Part shown: piece after piece, positions 22,663-31,070 of the stretch
Layout of the letters: the number at the start of each line of letters is the position of its first letter
Position numbering within the stretch: the first letter of the stretch is position 1
Assembly: GCA_963844205.1 (NCBI GenBank)
Contig: CAWJNK010000014.1
Span: 1,736,001 to 1,800,000 of the forward strand
Source of the DNA: DASSUW01 sp963844205
Lineage (GTDB): Bacteria; Actinomycetota; Thermoleophilia; Solirubrobacterales; Solirubrobacteraceae
Direction: 5' to 3'
Length of the DNA stretch: 64,000 nucleotides
Notes under the pieces: model-generated
What the model was told of the DNA's origin: nothing
What the model saw: only the letters and a program-made list of their open reading frames with translations
The model's database searches: none
Translations under genes and position numbers: made by a program

Positions 22663-23702
22663 CAGAGCAGCTCGTCGTCGCCGCCGCCACCGCCGCGCGA
22701 GAGCACCACGGCCCCGGCTTCCTCGAGCCGGCGCACGACGCCGACGATGCGGCCCTGCGCCTCCTCGATGACCCGCTTGCGCTGCGGCGGCTGGAACTCG
22801 ATCTCCTCGCGCAGCAGCTCGCCGCCGCGCTCGGACATGTTGGAGAAGATGCGGTCGCGAACGTCGCCGCTGACGCCGCGCAGCGCGACCGCGAGGTCCT
22901 TCTGGTCGACCTCCTTGAGCACCATCTGGATCGACCGGTCGTCGAGCTTGACCATGTCCTCGAAGGTGAACAGGAGCAGGCGCACCTCCTCGGCGAGCTC
23001 GGCCTCGGTCTTGGCGAGCTCGTCGAGCACGTTGCGCTCGGTCGTGCGGTCCGAGTGGTTGAGGATGTCGGCCAGCGACTTGACGCCGCCGGCCGCCGCG
23101 TACTCCTGCGCGATCACGTTGGAGAGCTTCTGGCGCATCACGTTCTCGACGTTGGAGACGACCTCGGGGCGCGTCTCGGCCATCTTCGCCACGCGGCGCG
23201 CGACCTCGGCCTGCTCTTCCGGCTCAAGGAACGCGAGGACCTGGGCGGCCAGCGTCGTGTGCAGGTTCGCGATCACGAGCGCGATCGTCTGCGGCGCCTC
23301 GTTGCGCAGGAAGACGTGGATCTGCTCGGGCGGCGTCCGGCGCAGGAACTCGAACGGGCGGCGCTCGATCGTCGCCGACAGGCGGCCGATGAGCTCCTCG
23401 GCGCGGGCGGCGCCGAGCGAGCGCTCGAGGATGCTGCGCGCGTAGTCCACGCCGCCCTCGGCGATGTACTCCTCGGCCAGGACGGTCTCGACCGCCTCGC
23501 CGAGCACCTCGCGCGACACGTTGGTGGGCACCTTGCGCGACTTGGCGATCTCGAGCGAGAGGGCCTCCACCTCGGCGTCGCCGAGATGGCGGAAGATCTC
23601 GCTCGCCCGCTCCTCGCCGACGGCGACGAGCAGGACCGCGGCCTTCTCGATGCCCTTGAGCGACTCGGCCGTGGGCGGGCGCGTGGCGGTCTCGGCGGTC
23701 AT
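22662..23702 (-). CDS. fliG: Flagellar motor switch protein FliG
   Basis: A 346-residue rotor protein with N, middle and C domains. The N-terminal KAAVLLVAVGEERASEIFRH region binds FliF. The middle-domain EHPQ motif reads EAPQ here (LRNEAPQTIALVI), a change in the FliM-contacting motif that is notable because no fliM is present. The C-terminal torque helix is intact (LDDRSIQMVLKEVDQKDLAVALRG, in parts). Confidence 0.95.
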   Translation of the reverse strand: MTAETATRPPTAESLKGIEKAAVLLVAVGEERASEIFRHLGDAEVEALSLEIAKSRKVPTNVSREVLGEAVETVLAEEYIAEGGVDYARSILERSLGAARAEELIGRLSATIERRPFEFLRRTPPEQIHVFLRNEAPQTIALVIANLHTTLAAQVLAFLEPEEQAEVARRVAKMAETRPEVVSNVENVMRQKLSNVIAQEYAAAGGVKSLADILNHSDRTTERNVLDELAKTEAELAEEVRLLLFTFEDMVKLDDRSIQMVLKEVDQKDLAVALRGVSGDVRDRIFSNMSERGGELLREEIEFQPPQRKRVIEEAQGRIVGVVRRLEEAGAVVLSRGGGGGDDELL

Positions 23703-23706
23703 CCCG

Positions 23707-25248
23707 CTAGTCCTGCGACATCCACTGCTTGACCTGGGCGGCGACGCGCTCCGGCTCGCGCTCCATCAGCTGGTCGAGCGCCTGGAGGTTGGTGTCGGGC
23801 GTGCGCGGAGGCAGCGTGATCGTCGGCGGCTGCGGGTGCTGCGGCATGACCTGCGTCTGCTGCTCGAGCTGGGCCAGCGACACCGGCTCCTCGATCTGGG
23901 TCAGCCACGCCGGCGCGGGCAGGGCCTCGCCCTCGCGCTTGCGCAGGTGACGGCTCATGAAGAACAGGAACAGCAGCGAGGCGAGGCCGATGCCGACCCA
24001 CTTGAGCGGCCCGAAGAGCGACGTCGGGACCGGTCCCGCCTTCGGCGCCTCGACCTTGGCGAACGGCACCTGGGCGGCCTGCATCGTGTCGCCGCGCTTG
24101 GCGTCGATTCCCGCGGCGCTCGAGATCGCCTGCTGGAGCGAGGCGAAGTCCTTTGCCGGCACCGACTGGTCGACCAGCAGCGCCACGTTGAGCTTGTTGA
24201 CGGCGCCCGGGGCGATCTCGGTGCGGTCGACCTGCTTGCCGACGCCGAAGTCGGTGTTCTCGGTCTTGCGCTGGTACTGCGAGTTGGCCCCGCCGGCGGC
24301 GCTGCCCTGCGAGTACGTCGGGATGTTCGTGCCGGTCCCGGCCACGCCGCCGGTGGTGGCGGCCCCGCCGCGCAGGCGCTCGGACTCGGTCGACTTCTTG
24401 AGCGGCACGCCCTTCTTCTCGTACGTGACCTGGTCGCGCGTGGTCTTGTCGGCGTTGAGGTCGGCGGTCACCGACACCTCGCCCTTGCCCGGGCCGAGCG
24501 TGCGCAGCAGCAGCGCGTTGAGGTCGGCCTCCATGGCGCGCGAGAAGCGGGCCTCGAGCGCCTGCTTGCCGGCCACCATGCCGGCGCCGCCGGTGCCCTC
24601 GCCCTGCGGCCACAGCAGCGTGCCGGAGGCGTCGGTGATCGTGACGTTGTCGGTCTTGAGGCCCTTCACCGAGGAGGCGACGAGCTGGGCGATGCCGCGC
24701 ACCGCGCCGGGGTCCATCATGTCGGCCGAGTTGCCGAGCATGACCGCCGCGGTGGCGGGCGTGGCCTCGTCGGCGAACAGGTCGTCCTCGGGCAGCACGA
24801 GCTGCACCTGCGGGCTGGTGACGCCGTCGACGCTCCCGATGGTCCGCGCGATCTCGCCCTCCAGCGCGCGCTGGAACGTGACCTTCTGCTGGAACTCGGA
24901 GGCGCCGAGCTTCTGCTGGTCGAACAGCTCGAAGCCGTCGCCGCCGCCGGCTTCGAGGTTCACGCCCGAGCCGCCGAGCGCGACCCGCGCCTGGGCGACC
25001 TGGCCCTTGGCGACCGCCAGCCCGGTGCCGTTGTTGCGCAGCTCGTAGGCGATGCCCTGCTCGTCGAGCGCGGTGGTGATCTCGCCGGTCTTGGCCGGGT
25101 CGAGGCCCGAGGCGAGCATCGTGTACGACGGCGCGCCGGCGACCCGCAGCAGCAGGAACGCGATGCCGACGATGGCGACCGCGGAGACGGCGATGATCGC
25201 CTTGGAGCGGGTGGGAAGCGCGCGGAAGGTATCGACGAACGGCGGCAT
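23707..25248 (-). CDS. fliF: Flagellar MS-ring protein FliF
   Basis: A 513-residue MS-ring protein with two membrane helices, near residues 16-38 (KAIIAVSAVAIVGIAFLLL) and near 420-440 (WVGIGLASLLFLFFM). The YscJ/FliF ring-building domains lie between them (SGLDPAKTGEITTALDEQGI, VQLVLPEDDLFADE). The C-terminal tail contacts FliG. It follows fliE by 3 bp. Confidence 0.96.
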   Translation of the reverse strand: MPPFVDTFRALPTRSKAIIAVSAVAIVGIAFLLLRVAGAPSYTMLASGLDPAKTGEITTALDEQGIAYELRNNGTGLAVAKGQVAQARVALGGSGVNLEAGGGDGFELFDQQKLGASEFQQKVTFQRALEGEIARTIGSVDGVTSPQVQLVLPEDDLFADEATPATAAVMLGNSADMMDPGAVRGIAQLVASSVKGLKTDNVTITDASGTLLWPQGEGTGGAGMVAGKQALEARFSRAMEADLNALLLRTLGPGKGEVSVTADLNADKTTRDQVTYEKKGVPLKKSTESERLRGGAATTGGVAGTGTNIPTYSQGSAAGGANSQYQRKTENTDFGVGKQVDRTEIAPGAVNKLNVALLVDQSVPAKDFASLQQAISSAAGIDAKRGDTMQAAQVPFAKVEAPKAGPVPTSLFGPLKWVGIGLASLLFLFFMSRHLRKREGEALPAPAWLTQIEEPVSLAQLEQQTQVMPQHPQPPTITLPPRTPDTNLQALDQLMEREPERVAAQVKQWMSQD

Positions 25249-25251
25249 GGA

Positions 25252-25563
25252 TTACACCTGGGTGTGGAAGATGTCCTGGGCGGCCTCGACGGCCTTCGTG
25301 CGGATCTGGGAGGCCAGCTGCATCGCGAGCTGGGCGCGCTCGACCGCCATGACCACCGCGGTCGGGTCCTCGGCCTGGCCGGTGGCCAGCGCGGTGGCGG
25401 CGTCGGAGGCCTCCTGCTGGGACGCGGCGAGCGACTGGAGCGACTTGCCGAGCAGGTCGCCGAAGCCGACGCCGTCGGTCGCCGGCGCGGCGTCGGCAGG
25501 GCCGGCGATCGAGTCGATCCGGAACTCCGGACCGGTGACCGAGAACGTGGGATCGATCGGCAT
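25252..25563 (-). CDS. fliE: Flagellar MS ring-rod junction protein FliE
   Basis: A 103-residue helical protein with the FliE pattern: GFGDLLGKSLQSLAASQQ, then VVMAVERAQLAMQLASQIRTKAVEA (in parts), and a final QDIFHTQV. It joins the MS ring to the proximal rod. It overlaps flgC by one base. Confidence 0.94.
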   Translation of the reverse strand: MPIDPTFSVTGPEFRIDSIAGPADAAPATDGVGFGDLLGKSLQSLAASQQEASDAATALATGQAEDPTAVVMAVERAQLAMQLASQIRTKAVEAAQDIFHTQV

Positions 25564-25997
25564 CAGCGCAGCAGCTCCAGCGTGCGGCCGAACATCTGCT
25601 TGGCGGCCTGCATCGCGGTGACGTTGGCCTCGTAGGCGCGCTGGGCGCCGATCAGGTCGACCATCTCGGTGACGGTGTCGACGTTGGGCATCGCGACGTA
25701 GCCGTCGGCGTCGGCGTCCGGGTGGCCCGGGTCGTAGACGCGCTTGAGCGGCGTCTGGTCCTCGACCACGGCCGCGACCTGCACGCCGGCGCCGGGGCTC
25801 TTGTCCATGGCGGCGGAGAGCGACGCGCCGAACGAGCCGGCCCGCTCCTGCAGGATGACCTCCTTGCGGCGGTACGGCTGGCCGTCGGCGCCGCGCGTGG
25901 TCTGCGCGTTGGCCAGGTTCTCGGCCACCACGTCCATCCGCAGGCGCTCGGCGGTGAGCGCCGACGCCGAGATCTCGAGACCGCCGAACAGGCTCAT
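25563..25997 (-). CDS. flgC: Flagellar proximal rod protein FlgC
   Basis: A 144-residue rod protein with the N-terminal motif ALTAERLRMDVVAENLANAQTT (in parts), the FlgC-specific PDADADGYVAMPNVDTVTEMVDLI (in parts) and the C-terminal QRAYEANVTAMQAAKQMF. It overlaps flgB and fliE. Confidence 0.95.
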   Translation of the reverse strand: MSLFGGLEISASALTAERLRMDVVAENLANAQTTRGADGQPYRRKEVILQERAGSFGASLSAAMDKSPGAGVQVAAVVEDQTPLKRVYDPGHPDADADGYVAMPNVDTVTEMVDLIGAQRAYEANVTAMQAAKQMFGRTLELLR

Positions 25998-26353
25998 CAG
26001 ACGCCCGTCCCCATCGCGGCCTTCAGGATCCCGATGCGGGCGTGCGCGACCTGGACGGCGGCCTGGTGCTCGAGCGCGTTGGCGGCCAGCTTGGCCGACT
26101 CGGCATCGACGTCCACGGTGGAGCCGTCGGCGCGCACGGCGCCCGCCGACGCGTCGCGCGCCGGGGCGAAGGAGAGCTTGGAGAGCGCATCGCGCGAGCC
26201 GATCGCGGACGAGAGCGCGCCGTGGAAGTCCACGTCGACGCGCTGGTAGCCCGGGGTGTTGGCGTTCGCGAGGTTGGCCGCCAGCGCCTCATGGCGCTTG
26301 CCGGCGCCCTCGATGGCGCGCTCGAGGGCAAGCTGCGTGGTGTCGAAGAGCAC
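25997..26353 (-). CDS. flgB: Flagellar proximal rod protein FlgB
   Basis: A 118-residue rod protein with ALAANLANANTPGYQRVDVDF, the classical rod motif, and a C-terminal helix (LEHQAAVQVAHARIGILKAAM, in part). The GTG at 26353 is chosen because AAGGAG lies 10 nt upstream and the family normally starts just before this helix. It is the first gene of the flgB-flgC-fliEFGHI unit behind a sigma28 promoter (26436-26462). Confidence 0.93.
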   Translation of the reverse strand: MLFDTTQLALERAIEGAGKRHEALAANLANANTPGYQRVDVDFHGALSSAIGSRDALSKLSFAPARDASAGAVRADGSTVDVDAESAKLAANALEHQAAVQVAHARIGILKAAMGTGV

Positions 26354-26435
26354 TGGGACGGGTCTCCTTGGGAAGAAGGTGACTAGGTCCCTCCGTGGAC
26401 CACCGAGGCCCCGTCCCTGGGGCAGCCAGACGATT

Positions 26436-26462
26436 TGATCGGCCGCGCTTCGCGCGTCTTGA
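26436..26462 (-). promoter_or_regulatory. Sigma28-type promoter of flgB-flgC-fliEFGHI
   Basis: TCAAGACG (26455-26462), 11-bp spacer (itself CGCGAAGCGCG), GCCGATCA (26436-26443) on the minus strand. The spacer and flanks can also pair. It places early basal-body genes under the late-type sigma factor. Confidence 0.78.
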
Positions 26463-26468
26463 ATGCTT

Positions 26469-26539
26469 GCGTCGGTCATCCGGACGACGCCTTGATGGGG
26501 AGGTCGCCGTCCGGGCGACCTTGACCGGGGCTTCGCCCC
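26469..26539 (-). repeat. Multi-hairpin repeat, copy B
   Basis: H1 has GCGTCG/CGACGC around TCATCCGGA (26469-26490). H2 has AGGTCGCC/GGCGACCT with loop GTCCG (26501-26521). H3 has GGGGC/GCCCC with loop TTC (26527-26539). It begins 5 bp after the fliT-like stop codon and ends 6 bp before the -35 box of the flgB promoter. Confidence 0.75.
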
Positions 26540-26544
26540 TCTTG

Positions 26545-26865
26545 TCAGGCGGCGTCGTCCACCCAGCGTTGCCGCTGGGGGGCGGCCTGGGCGGCGGCGT
26601 AGCCGGCGACGGCGCCGCGCGCGTTCGGCAGCGCGGCGATCTCGCGGGCGACCTCGGCCCGGGCGCGGGCGAGCGTCGCGGTCAGCTCGGACTGCACGAC
26701 GGCGAGCGCCTCGAGCACGAGCTTGGCGCCCAGCGGCGCGGGACCGAGCGCGGCGGCGGCGCGCACGCGCTCGGCGGTGGACTCGGCGAGCTCCTCCCAG
26801 CGGCCTTCCGCGGCGAGCTGCCGGTCGGCCGTGGCGCGGGCGAGGAGCGCGGTCCAGGGATCCAT
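26545..26865 (-). CDS. FliT-like flagellar chaperone (by position)
   Basis: A 106-residue helical Ala/Glu-rich protein directly downstream of fliS (4-bp gap). No sequence signature is recognised, but the place after fliD-fliS, the size and the all-helical character fit the FliT class of filament-cap chaperones. The function is inferred from context only. Confidence 0.6.
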   Translation of the reverse strand: MDPWTALLARATADRQLAAEGRWEELAESTAERVRAAAALGPAPLGAKLVLEALAVVQSELTATLARARAEVAREIAALPNARGAVAGYAAAQAAPQRQRWVDDAA

Positions 26866-26869
26866 CGGA

Positions 26870-27247
26870 TCAGGCGGTGGCGGCGGCGTGCGCCCAGGAG
26901 TCGCGCAGCTCGGACAGCAGCTCGCCGACCTTCTCGACCTTGTCGGCGTCGCGCTCGAGTCGGGCCTCCATCAGGTGACGGATGCAGAAGACGTAGATGC
27001 CCTGGAGGCGGCTGGCGATCTGCCCGCCCTGCTCCATGTCGAGCGTGCTCAGCAGCTCGTCGACGATCGCCTCGGCGCGCGACAGGCGCGTGCCGGCCTC
27101 GGCGAGGTTCCCGTCGCGCATCGCGAGCGCGCCCTGCTGAAGGAAGCGCAGGCAGCCGTCATACAGCATGACGACGAGCTGGCCGGGCGTGGCGGTGAGG
27201 ATGCTCTGCTGCTTGTACGCAGCGGTCGGGGCGGTGTAGACAGACAA
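26870..27247 (-). CDS. fliS: Flagellin chaperone FliS
   Basis: A 125-residue four-helix protein: YKQQSILTATPGQLVVMLYDGCLRFLQQGALAM (in parts) is the FliS core, followed by ALLSTLD-like and LMEARLERDADKVEKV helices. It binds flagellin C-termini before export and, in Bacillus, assists FliW control. The TTG at 27247 has GAGG 7 nt upstream and starts at the usual residue. It has its own sigma28 promoter (27291-27317). Confidence 0.94.
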   Translation of the reverse strand: MSVYTAPTAAYKQQSILTATPGQLVVMLYDGCLRFLQQGALAMRDGNLAEAGTRLSRAEAIVDELLSTLDMEQGGQIASRLQGIYVFCIRHLMEARLERDADKVEKVGELLSELRDSWAHAAATA

Positions 27248-27290
27248 CGGGCGACCTCGAGACGGAAGGGGACGGTCGTAGCTGCTCCGG

Positions 27291-27317
27291 TAGTCGGCTC
27301 GCCCGGGCTCCGCTTGA
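27291..27317 (-). promoter_or_regulatory. Sigma28-type promoter of fliS
   Basis: TCAAGCGG (27310-27317), 11-bp spacer, GCCGACTA (27291-27298) on the minus strand, 43 nt before the TTG start. Confidence 0.6.
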
Positions 27318-27324
27318 GGCGAAA

Positions 27325-28707
27325 TCAGCTCGTCACGCGGTTGAGCGCCGCGAGTTGGCCGGTGAGCCACGCCTGCTGGGTCTGGGAGCTCTGGAGCGCC
27401 GATTCCATGGCCGCGAACTGCGCCTTCATGCGCTTCTCCTTCGCGTCCAGGCGCTCGTTGGTGACCTCGACCTGGTCCTTGAGCCGGTCGAGGTTGCGGT
27501 TCGAGCCCTTGAGGCGGTCGTCGATGACGCCGGTGCCGCCCGTCTGGGCCTTCACCAGCTTCGCGACGTCCTTGGAGAACGACTCGAAGAATCCGCTCAC
27601 GGCGGTCCAGTCGGCCTGGAGCGCCTGCGTCAGCTTCGCGTCGTCGATCACGAGCCGGCCGGCCTTGCCGTCGGCGGACGTCGAGCCGGTGGCCTTGGGG
27701 ACCGAGATGCCGAGATCGGCGAGGTCGTTCACGCCCGCCGCGGCGACCATCTTCGTCATCTGCTGGCGCAGAGCGCCGAGCATCCCGCGGACGCCGGTGT
27801 CGCCGTAGAGCTGGCCGAGGCCGGCCTGGAACTCGCTCGTCGGGCTCGCCACCGGCTTCTCGGTGAGCTTGGCGTTGGCGGTGTCGACCACCGCGTTGTA
27901 GGCGTCGACGAAGGCCTTGACCTTGGTCTTCACGGCGTCGCGGTCGAGCGCCGGCTCGGTCACGTTGACCGTCGCGGGCGCGGCCGTTACGCCCTTGAGC
28001 GTGACGCGCAGGCCGGGCAGCAGGTTCTCGAGCACGTTGGTCTTCGACGGCACCGGGGTGGCGCCGTCGAGCGAGTACAGCGCGTCGAGCTTGTCGACGT
28101 CCGGCGACGTGTAGGCGCCGTCCGCCGTCAGCACGCCGGGCGCCATCACCGTGAAGTCGGACTCCGAGCCGGTCTTGCGCGAGGAGAGCACCAGGCGCTC
28201 CTGGCCGAGGTCGTTCTTGACGACGGCGGCGACGACCGGCCCGGCCGCCTTCGCGTTGATCGCATCGGCGACCTGCTGCAGCGTGGCGTCAGCCTTGACG
28301 TCGACGGTGACCGTCTTGGGATCGCCGAACCCGTAGGCGATCTGGATCGTGCCCACGGCGGGCGTGAAGGAGTACCCGCGCTGCATCGAGGACGCGAGGC
28401 GGTCGATCTGGATCGTGTGGCCGCCGATGCCGGCGCCGCCGGTCATCGCCACGGCGACGCGCGTGGGGTCGGACGACTCGGCCGCCTGCGTCTGCTTCCA
28501 CGTGCCCGCGGCGCTCAGCGTCTCGGCCGAGGTCTTGAGCGCGGAGAGCTTGGACGCGATGTCCTTGAGCGCCGTCTGCTGGGCGGTGACCGCGCTCTGG
28601 CGGTACTTGAGCCGCGTGATGCTCTGGCGCTCGAGCGCCATCAGCTGCTCGACGATCGACGACGTGTCGACGCCCGAGGCCAAGCCGGAGAGCTGCAGTC
28701 CGGCCAT
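27325..28707 (-). CDS. fliD: Filament cap protein FliD
   Basis: A 460-residue hook-associated protein 2. The N-terminal motif LSGLASGVDTSSIVEQLMALERQSI (in parts) and the C-terminal part with a long coiled coil (LKGSNRNLDRLKDQVEVTNERL, in parts) ending MKAQFAAMESAL are typical. It caps the filament and guides flagellin folding. It overlaps the flaG stop (TAATG). Confidence 0.95.
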   Translation of the reverse strand: MAGLQLSGLASGVDTSSIVEQLMALERQSITRLKYRQSAVTAQQTALKDIASKLSALKTSAETLSAAGTWKQTQAAESSDPTRVAVAMTGGAGIGGHTIQIDRLASSMQRGYSFTPAVGTIQIAYGFGDPKTVTVDVKADATLQQVADAINAKAAGPVVAAVVKNDLGQERLVLSSRKTGSESDFTVMAPGVLTADGAYTSPDVDKLDALYSLDGATPVPSKTNVLENLLPGLRVTLKGVTAAPATVNVTEPALDRDAVKTKVKAFVDAYNAVVDTANAKLTEKPVASPTSEFQAGLGQLYGDTGVRGMLGALRQQMTKMVAAAGVNDLADLGISVPKATGSTSADGKAGRLVIDDAKLTQALQADWTAVSGFFESFSKDVAKLVKAQTGGTGVIDDRLKGSNRNLDRLKDQVEVTNERLDAKEKRMKAQFAAMESALQSSQTQQAWLTGQLAALNRVTS

Positions 28708-29060
28708 TAGACCGGGCCGCCCGACATGACCGCGAGCGCCTCGGACGGCGGGATCGTGCGGATGACGTTGCCCGCGAGGTCGCGGACCTGGACGACCACG
28801 CGCCCGGTCGCCTCGTCCTTGCGGAAGTGCAGCTCGCGGTTGGCCGCGGCCAGCTCGGCGGCGCGGTCGCGCGCGGCCGCGACCTCGTCCAGCACCTCGG
28901 GCGGCGGCGACGGCGGAAGCGAGATCACCGCGATGTCGCCGGCGGGCGCGCTCGCGCGAGTCACGTGGGCCGCGAAGTTCGCGGCCGCGGGGGCCTGGGC
29001 CGGGCGCCGCGTGGCGGCGCCGGGCTGGATGGGCGGCAGGGGTCCGATCTCGAAGCTCAT
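28707..29060 (-). CDS. flaG: FlaG-family protein
   Basis: A 117-residue protein with a disordered Pro/Ala-rich first half and a C-terminal FlaG core (LHFRKDEATGRVVVQVRD, NVIRTIPPSEAL). FlaG influences filament length and is normally next to fliD, as here. The ATG at 29060 lies 9 nt from a sigma28 -10 box. Confidence 0.85.
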   Translation of the reverse strand: MSFEIGPLPPIQPGAATRRPAQAPAAANFAAHVTRASAPAGDIAVISLPPSPPPEVLDEVAAARDRAAELAAANRELHFRKDEATGRVVVQVRDLAGNVIRTIPPSEALAVMSGGPV

Positions 29061-29069
29061 CAGCCTCGG

Positions 29070-29096
29070 TTGTCGACCGCTCGCCGCCCGCCTTGA
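29070..29096 (-). promoter_or_regulatory. Sigma28-type promoter of flaG-fliD
   Basis: TCAAGGCG (29089-29096), 11-bp spacer, GTCGACAA (29070-29077) on the minus strand, 9 nt before the flaG ATG. Confidence 0.65.
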
Positions 29097-29109
29097 AACG
29101 GTTGGACGT

Positions 29110-29925
29110 TTATCCGACGGTCGAGAACAGCAGCGCGTCGTCGGACAGCTGCTGCTTGAGCGTGCGCTTGAGCTGCGAGTGGATCTGGCAGACGCGGCTC
29201 TCGGACACGCCGAGGATGTCGCCGATCTCGCGCAAGGTGAGGTTCTTGACGTAGAGGAGGACGGCGACCTCGCGCTCACGCTTCGGCAGCCGCTCGAAGG
29301 CGACCCGGAACTTGTCCTTGGCCTGCTCGGTGGCCGTCGCGTGCTCGGGATCGAGCCGCTCGTCGCCGGCGGCCAGCGTGTCGATGCGCTCGACCGTCGT
29401 CTCGTCGTCCGAGATCACGAGCGTGTTGAGCGACGTGACGTCGGAGACCGAGATGTCGTCCTCGCGGCGGCGCAGGTCCTCGACCGAGACGGCGAGCGCG
29501 TCGGCGAGCTCCTCGCGCGACGGGCGGCGGCCGTGGATGGCGGTGAACTGGTCACGCGCCTTGGAGATGTCGCGCTCCCAGCGGCGCAGCGAGCGCGGCG
29601 CCCAGTCCTGCCGGCGCAGCTCGTCGAGCACGGCGCCGTGGATGCGGGTCCACGCGAACTGCTCGAGCGTGGCGCCCTTGGCCGGGTCGTAGCGGTCGAT
29701 CGAGGCGATCAGGGCCTCGAGCCCGCAGGAGATGAAGTCCTCGACCTCGCAGCGCGCGGGCAGCTCGCGGACCTTCTTGAAGACGATGTACTTCACGAGC
29801 GGGGCGAAGGTCATCACGAGGCGGTTGCGGACCTGCACGTCGCTCGTGCGCTTGTACTCGGTCCAGAGCGCCAGCGCCTCGTCCGCAGAGACGCGGCGGC
29901 GGCTGGTGGTCGAGGCGGACTTCAT
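29110..29925 (-). CDS. fliA: RNA polymerase sigma factor FliA/WhiG family
   Basis: A 271-residue sigma28-type factor. Region 2 shows VRNRLVMTFAPLVKYIV, the GLEALIASIDRYDP core and the FliA signature FAWTRIHGAVLDELRRQDWAPRSLRR (in parts). Region 3 reads FTAIHGRRPSREELADAL, and region 4 reads LPKREREVAVLLYVKNLTLREIG...SESRVCQIHSQ (in parts). It should recognise the T(A/C)AAG-N14-GCCGATCA sites found here. The ATG at 29925 with AAGGAG upstream fits the family start. No flgM anti-sigma gene is present. Confidence 0.95.
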   Translation of the reverse strand: MKSASTTSRRRVSADEALALWTEYKRTSDVQVRNRLVMTFAPLVKYIVFKKVRELPARCEVEDFISCGLEALIASIDRYDPAKGATLEQFAWTRIHGAVLDELRRQDWAPRSLRRWERDISKARDQFTAIHGRRPSREELADALAVSVEDLRRREDDISVSDVTSLNTLVISDDETTVERIDTLAAGDERLDPEHATATEQAKDKFRVAFERLPKREREVAVLLYVKNLTLREIGDILGVSESRVCQIHSQLKRTLKQQLSDDALLFSTVG

Positions 29926-29974
29926 GACGGACGAGGGCTCCTTGCGAGAAGGGAGGATCTGGCGGACCGGTCCT

Positions 29975-30002
29975 GTATCGGGCCGAGACCCCAATCCCTT
30001 GA
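29975..30002 (-). promoter_or_regulatory. Possible autoregulatory sigma28-type promoter of fliA
   Basis: TCAAGGGA (29995-30002), 12-bp spacer, CCCGATAC (29975-29982) on the minus strand, about 50 nt before the sigma-factor ATG. The spacer is one base longer than in the other sites. Confidence 0.45.
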
Positions 30003-30039
30003 TCACCGGTTCGGGGTAATTGCGCCCGCACCCATCGAG

Positions 30040-30324
30040 TCACGCACTCGAGCGTTCCTGCGGCGGCCGTGCGTCCGCACTGACCGAGTACGCCCATGCG
30101 AGCGCCTCGGCCACCGCGGCCCACAGTTCCTCCGGGACCTCGTCCCCCAGCGCGAGGGCGGCGAGCGCGTCCGCGAGCTCGGGATCCTTGTGGACCGGCA
30201 CGCCCGCCTCGCGCGCCGTCTCGAGGATCGTCGCGGCGATGTGCCCGCGCCCGGCGGCCACGACCCGCGGCGCCCCGGTGCCGGTGTAGCGCAGCGCGGC
30301 GGTGCGTCGGTCGCGCTCAGGCAT
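30040..30324 (-). CDS. FlhB C-terminal-like protein (FlhX/YlqH type)
   Basis: A 94-residue soluble protein resembling the FlhB cytoplasmic domain after the NPTH site (AGRGHIAATILETAREAGVPVHKDPELADALAALALGDEVP, in parts; ELWAAVAEALAWAY). Bacillus YlqH and FlhX are such stand-alone copies and can partly replace that domain. It overlaps the FliK-like gene upstream, matching the ylqG-ylqH pair. Confidence 0.85.
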   Translation of the reverse strand: MPERDRRTAALRYTGTGAPRVVAAGRGHIAATILETAREAGVPVHKDPELADALAALALGDEVPEELWAAVAEALAWAYSVSADARPPQERSSA

Positions 30325-30892
30325 AGACGTCGAACGGCTCGCGGCGCGGCGTCACCCGCACCTCCGCCATAAGTCCCGTGCGCGCGTGGAGGCCGTCGCG
30401 CAGGCGGTCGCCGGCGCGGTGGGCGAGCGTGAAGGGGCGTCCCGCGGCCGCCTCGACCGTGGCGCGCACGTCCTTCCCGGCGACCAGGTCGAGCCGGAGG
30501 TCGAGGCGGCCGAGGGCGTCCGAGTGGAAGCTGAGCGCGACCGTCGAGCGCTCCTCGCCGCCGACGCGCGCGGTGCGCGGCGGGTCCTCCACCTGCACCC
30601 GCGGCTGCCGCGCCCGCTCCGGCACCGGCGCGGCGCCGGGCGGGATCACCTGCTCGAGCTGGAGCGTCACGCGCTCCGGCGTCACGTCGCTCACCGACAG
30701 CCGCAGGGTGTCCCCGGTGCGGCCGATCTCGTCCGGGAGCTGGGCGGTCAGCGGGATCCCGGCGATGACCAAGACGCCGTGCCCCTCGCCGCGCGACGCG
30801 ACCCGTCCCACGACCGACGTCCCCGGCCGCAGCGTGACCTCCGGCAGCTGGGTCTGCAGCAGCAGCGTCTTGATCGCGACGACCGGTTCCAC
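30317..30892 (-). CDS. FliK/YlqG-like flagellar protein
   Basis: A 191-residue protein with an N-terminal beta-rich part (LLLQTQLPEVTLRPGTSVVGRV, in parts; PERVTLQLEQV) and a C-terminal part resembling the FliK-C fold (SFHSDALGRLDLRLDLVAGKDVRATVEAA, in parts). The GTG at 30892 is chosen because the longer frame upstream is Arg/Pro-rich shadow sequence. It pairs with the FlhB-like gene downstream, as ylqG does in Bacillus. Exact function unknown. Confidence 0.7.
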   Translation of the reverse strand: MEPVVAIKTLLLQTQLPEVTLRPGTSVVGRVASRGEGHGVLVIAGIPLTAQLPDEIGRTGDTLRLSVSDVTPERVTLQLEQVIPPGAAPVPERARQPRVQVEDPPRTARVGGEERSTVALSFHSDALGRLDLRLDLVAGKDVRATVEAAAGRPFTLAHRAGDRLRDGLHARTGLMAEVRVTPRREPFDVYA

Positions 30893-30955
30893 CGGCCTAG
30901 ATGGTTGATCCCGCGGCCCGCGCGGCCGCATGGCCGTGGATCGTGGATGCCGGGC

Positions 30956-31009
30956 GGCGCACGACGAAGGGGAACAGTGGCGGAGCCACGGGCCGCTTCG
31001 TCGGGTGCC
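30956..31009 (-). terminator. Nested hairpin downstream of the small gene at 31071
   Basis: Outer arms GGCGCACGACGAAG (30956-30969) and CTTCGTCGGGTGCC (30996-31009) match at 12 of 14 positions. An inner GTGGC-GGA-GCCAC hairpin lies at 30977-30989. It lies 60 bp after a stop codon and is followed by no T run, so terminator is the likeliest but not the only reading. Confidence 0.45.
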
Positions 31010-31070
31010 GATCCGGCGCCGCGAGACACGTCCAGGCGGTCGTGGGGGTCGTGGGATCAGCCATCTACTT

